A program made the position numbers and the translations under genes. This document shows positions 5,891-12,236 of a stretch of 12,236 bases of DNA, in pieces (position 1 is the first letter of the stretch; each line of letters begins with the position of its first letter). The stretch is taken from NCBI GenBank assembly GCA_002440085.1, contig DJRM01000032.1:1-12236 (forward strand). Direction: 5' to 3'. The notes under the pieces were generated by a model. It was not told where the DNA came from. It was given only the letters and a program-made list of their open reading frames with translations, and did no database searches. This DNA comes from Bacteroidales bacterium UBA6360. GTDB lineage: Bacteria > Bacteroidota > Bacteroidia > Bacteroidales > UBA932.

Positions 5891-8800
5891 TTACCACGCG
5901 ACTGTCTGAGTCCATAAATTTCCGAAATTATCCCTGACTCGTACCTCTCCGCTGCGGGCATTCGCCGTCGGAGTGACTCTGAACATATATGGGGACTGAG
6001 TGGGCGTCGCATAGTCGGCCGCCCGCCCCTCCAATTTCCCGAGCGAGTCAGCAATCTCCTTGTAGTCAAGATCATATTCCGGATGATGTTCCATCTCACA
6101 GACCTTCCGTCCGTTCTCCCACCATTCCGGAGTGCCCCAGAAATCCTCCGTCCAGTTCCAGATGTTGGCCTTCACATAGCCGTCGCCGGTCCTGACAGGG
6201 CTGTATGCGCGAATCTGATACGAGGCGTCCCTGCCAACGGACTTATAGTACCATGTCATGCCGTCGCCCTTAACGGAGCATACCATATACCCGTTCGGCA
6301 CTCCTTCCGCCGTGAGTTCCCTGTTGGTGCGCAGCTGTCCGTTGCAGCGGGCCACGGTCACGCTCGTCACGTTGGAGATGCCGTCGGCATTGCTGAGAGC
6401 GTAGTCATATCCGAAGTTGTCGTGATAGTGGCCGGACCACGAATAGACATGACGCCAGGAAGTGAGCAGGTCTCGGTAGCGGCTGTAGTTGAGGTTATAT
6501 TTGCTGAAAGAGCCGTTCGGGGTGGTGCCCCTCTTCTTGAACAGCTGCGCATGGCCGCACACCACAAGAGTCCGGTCCTTCGGAATGTACGAAAGATCCT
6601 CCTCAAGCCAACGCATCTGGTCGTCGTCGATGCCGTAACCGTACCTTGCCGTCGGATCGGTGCGGTTGTACATTATGTCGCTGAGAACGACATAGTGAAT
6701 CCGTCCGATGTTGAAGGAGTAGTATGTCGGGGATATGTACGTCTCGTAGAACGGCGTCCCCAAAGAGGTCTCCCACATTGTGTTCTGGTCGTAGTCGTGG
6801 TTGCCGATGACGTTGAACATGGTCACATGGCTGCCGCCGACGATGTCATCATAATCATCGTAACCTGACATCCAGTTGTACACGAGGTCGCCGAGATTTA
6901 TGGAATAGACGGGACCTTTCGCAGTGTCGGCAAGGGCGACGATGTCAGGCATGACCACATCCCGGAACCTTTCTCCAGAACCGTCTCTCCCGAGCCCCCT
7001 CATCTGCGGGTCTCCGATCATGACCATGGTGTAGTTCTCCTCAACTTCCGCCCTCGGAGTCAGGGTGAAGTTCGCCTGCACCGCCGTCTCATAACGAGCC
7101 ACGCGGCGCCAGAACAGCGGCATGCCATTGTGGACAGGTGCCTCATACTCCGCAGGAGTCGAAATGAATATGAACCTCGTCCTGGAAAGGTCGCTCTTCA
7201 TCTGATATTTTCCCCACCCGTCGGTCCGCACGCACTGGAAGCCGTCGCTCACGACAACTCCGGGAACGGGTCTGCCCTCGGGAGTGGCAATTCTTCCGAA
7301 GACATTGGTGCCGTCAGGAAGCGGGGACACTCCCACGGCCTTGTCATCCGCGGCTTCACCTACAACGGACACCCTTTTCATGAACGCGGCAACATCGCCT
7401 TTACGCCCCGTGACCGCCCTGACCTCGCCCCGGTTGGAGCATTCCCTCACGAGAGCATCCTCCGCAGCACAGCCGCTGATGCGTCCGAAAAGCCCGCCGG
7501 TGTGAACGGCTCTGTCGTGGTTTTCGTACCTGTTGCCGCAGGGAGCGCTGATGACGGAGCCGTAATTTGTGCAGTTTCTGAAATATGCCGAGCTTTTCGC
7601 GTCCCCCTTCGCGTATACGTTGCCGGCAAGTCCGCCCACGCACGAGGCGCAGTCGGGACTGAATCCGGAAAATTCCACGTCGGCACGGTTCACGCACCCG
7701 GCGACATGAGTGTCCCGGCCCATGATTCCGACGAGTCCGCCCACGGACGAGCCGGCCTCGTTAGTCACGCATATATTTCCATAATTATTGCAATCGACCA
7801 TCGTCAGAGCGTCATGCGGCATTCCGCAGATTCCTCCGGCCATCATCTGATGAATGCCTTCCGTGTCAATCCGCCCGAAATTGTCGCAGGAATTGATGTC
7901 GCCCTTTGTAAATCCGACAATTCCCCCGACATTCGATGCCAGCCCTTCCGCAGCCTTTTCCACAGAGACTGACTCCACTCTCATATTTCCACGGTTCACG
8001 CATCCCTTCACGACAGCCTTGTAGGCATCTCCCGCGATTCCTCCAATCCGGCAGGAAGGCGCGTCTCCCGAGTACGCGATGTCACCGGTGTTTTCGGACG
8101 AGGTCACCTGTGCGCTCGGGAGCAGCTTGTGGCGAAAGCCGCCGGCAATGCCGCCGAGTCTCACGGAGACCTTTTCCGGATTCTGAAGCGAACCTGAGCA
8201 GTCCGATGAAATACGGCCTGAATTGCGGCAATCGTATATCAGAGAATGGTTGATTCCGGCAATGCCGCCAATCCAGAGGACGTTGTCGACGTATGACGAC
8301 TTGTGTTCGATGTTCCCATGATTTTCGCAGGAAAATATGCGTCCGCAGTTTATGTCCGCGATGAATCCGACGGCATATTCCCCGCCCTTGCTCGAAGACT
8401 TCATCCGGCAAGAGGAGTCTATGACGAGATTACGGACCTCGCCGCCCTCAAGAATCTTGTGGAAAAGACCGGACTGCGCCTTCCAGTTCATTATTTTGTG
8501 CCCGCAGCCGTCAAAGACCCCTCCGAAAGCGGATATGCCCGGAAATTTCTTGACTTTCGCCATATCTATGTCGGCACCAAGGCATACGGTGCCCTCGGCA
8601 TTGCGCCACGCGGAGGTGTCTCCTCCCTCATTGCAAGCCGTAGCGAAGCCTACGAGGTCGGCGGCCGTCCTTATGTCTCCGGCACGGGAGATGAAAGGCA
8701 CGAGAAAAAGCAGAAGAAGCGTCAGCCTCAACGCTTTCGTCGCCGTTCCGCATACGTTTGCCGCATAATTCCGCATCGTTGTCATATAATCCCGTTTCAT
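5891..8800 (-). CDS. Exported fusion: GLUG-repeat region plus calcineurin-like phosphoesterase
   Basis: A 969-residue exported protein (numbering from ATG 8800). Signal peptide: hydrophobic LRLTLLLLFLVPFI ending SRA before GD, cleavage near residue 40. Residues about 88-473 hold about nine GLUG-type repeats (GGIAG or GGLVG, then C-x-N-x-G-x-I/V), probably a right-handed beta-helix for binding or adhesion. Next come a MetallophosN-type beta domain (about 495-583, with GVVVSDG), a calcineurin-like metallophosphoesterase core (about 590-798) and a MetallophosC-type domain to the end. Core motifs: DPQ 597-599, GDLV 637-640, GNHD 666-669, CGH with His750, GHYH 790-793; together these supply the two-metal site. 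DPQ replaces the usual D-x-H, as in CPPED1-like enzymes. The frame is open to a TTG at 8851, overlapping the previous gene; ATG 8830 is also possible. Substrate unknown. Confidence 0.85.
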   Translation of the reverse strand: MKRDYMTTMRNYAANVCGTATKALRLTLLLLFLVPFISRAGDIRTAADLVGFATACNEGGDTSAWRNAEGTVCLGADIDMAKVKKFPGISAFGGVFDGCGHKIMNWKAQSGLFHKILEGGEVRNLVIDSSCRMKSSSKGGEYAVGFIADINCGRIFSCENHGNIEHKSSYVDNVLWIGGIAGINHSLIYDCRNSGRISSDCSGSLQNPEKVSVRLGGIAGGFRHKLLPSAQVTSSENTGDIAYSGDAPSCRIGGIAGDAYKAVVKGCVNRGNMRVESVSVEKAAEGLASNVGGIVGFTKGDINSCDNFGRIDTEGIHQMMAGGICGMPHDALTMVDCNNYGNICVTNEAGSSVGGLVGIMGRDTHVAGCVNRADVEFSGFSPDCASCVGGLAGNVYAKGDAKSSAYFRNCTNYGSVISAPCGNRYENHDRAVHTGGLFGRISGCAAEDALVRECSNRGEVRAVTGRKGDVAAFMKRVSVVGEAADDKAVGVSPLPDGTNVFGRIATPEGRPVPGVVVSDGFQCVRTDGWGKYQMKSDLSRTRFIFISTPAEYEAPVHNGMPLFWRRVARYETAVQANFTLTPRAEVEENYTMVMIGDPQMRGLGRDGSGERFRDVVMPDIVALADTAKGPVYSINLGDLVYNWMSGYDDYDDIVGGSHVTMFNVIGNHDYDQNTMWETSLGTPFYETYISPTYYSFNIGRIHYVVLSDIMYNRTDPTARYGYGIDDDQMRWLEEDLSYIPKDRTLVVCGHAQLFKKRGTTPNGSFSKYNLNYSRYRDLLTSWRHVYSWSGHYHDNFGYDYALSNADGISNVTSVTVARCNGQLRTNRELTAEGVPNGYMVCSVKGDGMTWYYKSVGRDASYQIRAYSPVRTGDGYVKANIWNWTEDFWGTPEWWENGRKVCEMEHHPEYDLDYKEIADSLGKLEGRAADYATPTQSPYMFRVTPTANARSGEVRVRDNFGNLWTQTVAW

Positions 8801-8840
8801 AACATTTTTACCGTTGTCATCCTTCACCATCGGGTTCCCG

Positions 8841-10475
8841 TCACCATTCAATCTTCGATGAGTACTGAACGCCGAAACGGTCCGTGACAGTCACCGTGCC
8901 CTTCCCTTTGGCTCCGGACACTCTGAATCTGAATATGGACGGGTGAGCCTCGGAGTTCAGAGTGTAGCTCACGTTGTAGCGGCTGAAATAGGAGTTTTCC
9001 TTGTAGGCTTCCCAGATTTCCTTCTGCGGACGATCGTAAGTCTCGAAGGTCTTCGACATTGCCTGACCGTTGAATTTCGGCGTCCCCCACTCGCTGTCCC
9101 ACATGTAGACATTTGCATAGACATAGTCTCCGTCCTTGACAAGGCCTATCTGGTGAGACTCGTCAAGCCTGTCGTTTCCTATGTAAGCCACCCCGTCCTT
9201 GTATTCCCATGCACGGAACTTGAAATCGGGAGCAGTTCCGCAGTGCTTACCGCTCTGGTAGACAAGGGGTTTCCATTTCCATGAGACGTCCTCTCCGTCA
9301 ACCGTGACCACGAGGTATCCTCTCGGAGTTCCGTCGGCAAGATACTCGTTGGTGTAGAGCTCCCCGGTCGAGCGCGGCAGGGTGTGACACTCAAGGCGGT
9401 TGGTGAACTTGCCGTGTCCGGACGGGTAGATGTAGTTGAAGGTCTGATGGGTATGACCCGCCCATGCGTACACCGTCTTGTATTTAGCCAGCAGGCTGGC
9501 ATAGTCGTTTCCGTGCTTACAGGTACTTCTCGCCCATTTGTCCGAGCCGTTGATTTCCCGAAACGCCGGGGCATGCGTGCAGAGCATGACGGTCGAGGAA
9601 CGGTCGACGAGGGCGAGGTCGCCCTGCAGCCATTCCCAGATGTCGTCGGTCAGTCCCTCGCTGTAGTCATTGAGCAGGCCGCCGCTCCCCTTTTTCATTA
9701 TCAGGTTGTCGACTACCACGTAGTGAATCCGTCCGAGATTGAAGGAGTAGTTGCAGGGACCGAAATGTTCCTCGAATATGCGGCGACCCTGCTCGTCGTC
9801 TTCCGCGGAGGTGTCGTTGTCATGGTTTCCTATGACATTGTAGGTCGGGAAGCCCATGCTGCGCATTCCTTCTATATACTGACCGTACAGGGACATGTCC
9901 TCGTGAACGATGTCGCCGAGGCATATTCCGTGGACTTCCTGCCCGGAAATGGAGGAGGCATATTCCTTCATGTCACGGTAGAGGTCTGAGCAGCAGTCAA
10001 GGGAGTGATACGCCAGCTTGTCACCGCCCCTGGTGCGTGAGCGAGGCTGCGGGTCGGCAGAAATGAGCAGAGTATATCTGTCCGCGTCGGACGAAATCTT
10101 CTTCAGCGAGAAATCCGCGACATAGGCATCTCCAACCTTTTGACATTCTGACAGTTTCTTATAAAAGACCGGCACGCCTCCATTTACCGGCGGCTCGTAG
10201 CCGGACGGAGTGCTTACGCTTATGAATTTGACGCGACCGAGGTCACTGTCTATCTGATATACGCCATCGGTGCCTGTCCGGACAGACTTGAGTCCGTCGG
10301 ATACCACAACGCCCTCAAGGGGTCTGAGTTCATAGTCCGTGACCTTCCCCGTCACTGTAAACACTCCTGATGGCTCGGGTTTTTCTCCGTTCCCCGGAGT
10401 TTCTTCAGGTTTGCAGCCAAACAGAAGGGCGGCTGCAAGCGCCATCGAAACAAGACAATATCTGTTCATCATCAT
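8841..10475 (-). CDS. Lipoprotein calcineurin-like phosphoesterase
   Basis: A 544-residue exported lipoprotein. The N-terminus ends in the lipobox LLFGC, so Cys21 would be lipidated and the protein anchored in the envelope, after a short Glu/Pro/Gly-rich linker. A MetallophosN-type domain (about 37-127, with VTGKVTD and GVVVSDG) is followed by the metallophosphoesterase core: DPQ 141-143, GDIV 187-190, GNHD 216-219, THAP with His301, GHTH 340-343. A MetallophosC-type domain runs to the C-terminus (about 350-544). It is a paralogue of the C-terminal two thirds of the next gene downstream, sharing YSFN-GRIHYVV and matching domain order, so the two probably arose by tandem duplication. Three ATG codons in a row open the frame; the first is given. 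Forty bases separate it from the fused gene (ATG 8800). Phosphodiester or phosphomonoester substrate is unknown. Confidence 0.9.
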   Translation of the reverse strand: MMMNRYCLVSMALAAALLFGCKPEETPGNGEKPEPSGVFTVTGKVTDYELRPLEGVVVSDGLKSVRTGTDGVYQIDSDLGRVKFISVSTPSGYEPPVNGGVPVFYKKLSECQKVGDAYVADFSLKKISSDADRYTLLISADPQPRSRTRGGDKLAYHSLDCCSDLYRDMKEYASSISGQEVHGICLGDIVHEDMSLYGQYIEGMRSMGFPTYNVIGNHDNDTSAEDDEQGRRIFEEHFGPCNYSFNLGRIHYVVVDNLIMKKGSGGLLNDYSEGLTDDIWEWLQGDLALVDRSSTVMLCTHAPAFREINGSDKWARSTCKHGNDYASLLAKYKTVYAWAGHTHQTFNYIYPSGHGKFTNRLECHTLPRSTGELYTNEYLADGTPRGYLVVTVDGEDVSWKWKPLVYQSGKHCGTAPDFKFRAWEYKDGVAYIGNDRLDESHQIGLVKDGDYVYANVYMWDSEWGTPKFNGQAMSKTFETYDRPQKEIWEAYKENSYFSRYNVSYTLNSEAHPSIFRFRVSGAKGKGTVTVTDRFGVQYSSKIEW

Positions 10476-10489
10476 TAATCAAATTAACC

Positions 10490-10520
10490 GGCTCAAGTCT
10501 CGCAAGGCGAAACCCGAGCC
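10490..10520 (-). promoter_or_regulatory. Intergenic RNA hairpin, fully paired in minus-strand RNA
   Basis: In the minus-strand transcript, GGCTCGGGTTTCGC pairs along its full length with GCGAGACTTGAGCC around a CTT loop: 14 pairs, three of them G-U. In plus-strand RNA those three become A-C mismatches, so the structure belongs to the minus transcript. It begins 9 bases after the GLUG gene stop and ends 14 bases before the phosphoesterase ATG. A moderately U-rich stretch (GGTTAATTTGATT) follows. It may be a partial terminator, an RNA-processing or stability element, or a translation control. Confidence 0.65.
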
Positions 10521-10529
10521 GTCAAAAGC

Positions 10530-12236
10530 TTACTCCTCTGCTTCTCCGTCCCACAGACCGATTCCGCTTACGGATGGGGTTCCCTTCCCGACAGGATAGT
10601 CTGCGACATTCGCCGAAGTCACATTAATTCCCTCTGTTACGTTTCCGCCGGCTATAATGGCCTGCACCATGCCGCCGTAGAGGCAGTCAGTGACGCTGCT
10701 CTTTTCGTCGGACTCGGCAACGATTCCGCCGTATGTGAGCTTGTCTATGCTTTCCTTGCTCGAACCAAGATTGCCATAGAAGCGGCTTTCCGAAATGTCA
10801 GTGGAAAGACCCATCGCCACGATACCGCCGGCGTAATAAGGGTCGTTATGCGCCTGGATGACGCCTTTGGCCCGGCATCCGTTCACCTTGGAGTTCTCTA
10901 ACTTGCCGGCAATACCCGCTGAAGCATTCGGATAGTCGCCGGAATTGCCCGTAGAGGTGCATCCTGAGATGGTGGCGTTTCGCGCGTATGCTACGATGCC
11001 AGCGGAAGAACCCCTGCGCAGGGCGAAGTTCCCGGAGTTCACGCAGCCGGACACTGACAGTTTTCCGCCGGTCGACGATGCGGCCCCGTTCAGGTCGAAT
11101 GCCCCGAGAATGCCGCCGACGCAAGTGATCTCGTAACTGTCAAGAGGGCTGCAATTATTCTGTATTCCGGAGTACAGGTCCGACGAGTTGTTGCAGTTGC
11201 TTATCACGGACTCCTTTCTTTCCAAACCGGCAATGTACCCGACCACACCTCCGACACAAGACACGCTTGTAGTTCTCTTGTTTGCCCTTTCGGCCCTGAC
11301 CGTTGCCATGGACTTGGAATCGGTCACAGTGCAGGCCTTGGCCGCATATCCGAGAATGCCGCCGACATTGATGCCCTTCTTGAAATATGGCGTGTCGTCG
11401 GCTCCGTTCGAGTCTTTCCCCTGACGGCAGACGACCCGAACCTCCGAACCGGCCTTAGTCGCACATCCTCCGAGGGAAACAACGCTTTCCGCCCAGCCAA
11501 GGATGCCACCGACGGCGCAGACTGCGTCCGAAGTCACCCTCGGTCCCTTGCCGTCACGGTGCAGCCGCACCTCAATCTTGCCGCCGAACTCCGCATTCAT
11601 CACCGGGACGTCGTGGGTGACCCCGCCGATAAATCCGCCCACGCCCAAGGCGCAGTTGTCCGCCATGTTCATAATCTGAATCGAGCCCTCGGAAGACGCA
11701 CCCGCGAAATCCAGTTCCATAACCGCACCGCCGGGCTCAACCTGTCCGTACAGGCCTCCGGCAAAAATATACTTGGAAGTGCCGTCACTCAGAATGTCGC
11801 CCTTGTTGGAGTTTGCATTCAGATAAACTTGCCCGCACCAGCCGGCAATGCCGCCGGCCTTGACCGTCGCAGCGCCGGAAGTAATGTGCAGGGCACCGCC
11901 GTTGAACGAATCCGAGACTCCGCCAAGCGCATAGCCCGCGACTCCCCCGGCATAGACATCCCCGTTCACGGAGGACTCGGACACGGCAGCGTAGTTCTCG
12001 CAGCCCTTAACCGCGCCGGACTCTTCCACACGGGCGGCGATGCCGCCGATGTTATGCTCCTTTGCAGAAGACTTGTCGCTGACCTCACCGTTGTTCGTGC
12101 AGTAATCCAAAGAGCCGGAGAGTTCCGCCACGACACCTCCCGTCAGAACCGGGGCATTCATGTTGCTGAACTCAACGGACAGCGCCACGTTCCCCTGATT
12201 CTTCGACTTCTCGACAACAGCGCCTTCCTGCACCCT
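10530..12236 (-). CDS. GLUG-repeat protein, N-terminus beyond the window
   Basis: The C-terminal 568 residues of a repeat protein; the frame is open through the right edge, so the start and any signal peptide lie outside. I count about 14 repeats of 30-50 residues with a core like GGI-x-G (for example VGGILGWA, VGGILGYA, AGGIAGWC), several followed by C-x-N-x-G-x-V. This is the GLUG pattern, usually a beta-helix in surface or exported proteins, often with adhesive or ligand-binding roles. There is no enzymatic domain, T9SS sorting domain or transmembrane anchor at the C-terminus, which simply ends in an acidic GEAEE tail. It is the stand-alone counterpart of the N-terminal part of the fused gene at 5891-8800. 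The 54-base gap to the phosphoesterase lipoprotein contains the hairpin at 10490-10520. Function unknown; partner of the neighbouring phosphoesterase is an inference. Confidence 0.8.
   Translation of the reverse strand, partial: RVQEGAVVEKSKNQGNVALSVEFSNMNAPVLTGGVVAELSGSLDYCTNNGEVSDKSSAKEHNIGGIAARVEESGAVKGCENYAAVSESSVNGDVYAGGVAGYALGGVSDSFNGGALHITSGAATVKAGGIAGWCGQVYLNANSNKGDILSDGTSKYIFAGGLYGQVEPGGAVMELDFAGASSEGSIQIMNMADNCALGVGGFIGGVTHDVPVMNAEFGGKIEVRLHRDGKGPRVTSDAVCAVGGILGWAESVVSLGGCATKAGSEVRVVCRQGKDSNGADDTPYFKKGINVGGILGYAAKACTVTDSKSMATVRAERANKRTTSVSCVGGVVGYIAGLERKESVISNCNNSSDLYSGIQNNCSPLDSYEITCVGGILGAFDLNGAASSTGGKLSVSGCVNSGNFALRRGSSAGIVAYARNATISGCTSTGNSGDYPNASAGIAGKLENSKVNGCRAKGVIQAHNDPYYAGGIVAMGLSTDISESRFYGNLGSSKESIDKLTYGGIVAESDEKSSVTDCLYGGMVQAIIAGGNVTEGINVTSANVADYPVGKGTPSVSGIGLWDGEAEE

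Noticed and set aside
5881..6099. N-terminal extension of the GH65 gene into the phosphoesterase gene
   Set aside because: It would precede the signal peptide with a long basic tail and overlap a confirmed coding frame by over 200 bases.
8801..8851. Start of the fused gene at the TTG (8851) or ATG (8830)
   Set aside because: TTG is a rare start and these add a charged, non-family stretch before the signal peptide; ATG 8800, after an A-rich run, fits better. ATG 8830 cannot be fully excluded.
6083..8887. Long plus-strand open frames (6083-6868, 7130-7972, 8303-8887) opposite the phosphoesterase gene
   Set aside because: Their translations are low in recognisable motifs, rich in His/Arg/Pro/Ala, and they mirror well-supported minus-strand genes in G+C-rich DNA.
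10476..10489. TTAATTTG as a -7 promoter box before the phosphoesterase lipoprotein
   Set aside because: One base off consensus and so close to the ATG that transcription would start at or inside the codon; the hairpin occupies the -33 position.
10530..12236. CRISPR-like or DNA-level tandem repeats
   Set aside because: The repetition is at protein level (GLUG motifs with varied spacing and codons); there are no identical DNA repeats with regular spacers.
1..12236. tRNA genes, insertion sequences, attachment sites
   Set aside because: No cloverleaf-forming stretch, transposase motifs, terminal inverted repeats or integrase were seen on either strand.

Overview
The window looks like chromosomal DNA from a Bacteroidales bacterium with moderately high G+C, of the Alistipes/Rikenellaceae or uncultured 'Cryptobacteroides' kind. 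The reasons are promoter boxes of the Bacteroidetes type (TTTG-N19-TAnnTTTG), little Shine-Dalgarno signal, exported calcineurin-like phosphoesterases with the extra N- and C-terminal domains typical of this phylum, GLUG-repeat surface-type proteins, and a short ECF sigma factor. The genus cannot be fixed from this sequence alone.

Left part (1-3112). Positions 1-169 hold an A+T-rich divergent control region. A near-perfect promoter (83-113) fires leftward out of the window, into a leader that has no start codon and carries a boxA-like sequence; an rRNA operon may lie just to the left. A weaker -7 box (145-152) serves the rightward genes. Those are two half-size chromate-family transporters (170-760 and 802-1350), which together form one CHR-type unit, and a YidE/YbjL/AspT-type transporter with two cytosolic RCK_C domains (1415-3112).

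Right part (3188-12236, all on the minus strand, so transcription runs from the right edge leftward). The order is: a GLUG-repeat protein cut by the window edge; a lipoprotein calcineurin-like phosphoesterase; a large exported protein that fuses a GLUG-repeat region to the same kind of phosphoesterase; an exported GH65-family alpha-glucosidase; and an ECF sigma factor whose ATG overlaps the GH65 stop codon. Gaps are 54, 40, 46 and -4 bases, so this reads as one operon. Two sites inside it look regulatory: a hairpin that is fully paired only in the minus-strand RNA (10490-10520), and a 17-base perfect palindrome in an A+T-rich gap just before the GH65 gene (5860-5876). A small stem-loop plus U-run (3111-3138) probably ends the operon.

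The exported proteins suggest a cell-envelope module that binds (GLUG beta-helix) and cuts (phosphoesterase, alpha-glucosidase) a phosphorylated or glucosylated polymer, with a self-encoded sigma factor. That function is inferred. The most unusual feature is that the binding and phosphoesterase parts occur next to each other both as separate genes and as a fusion.
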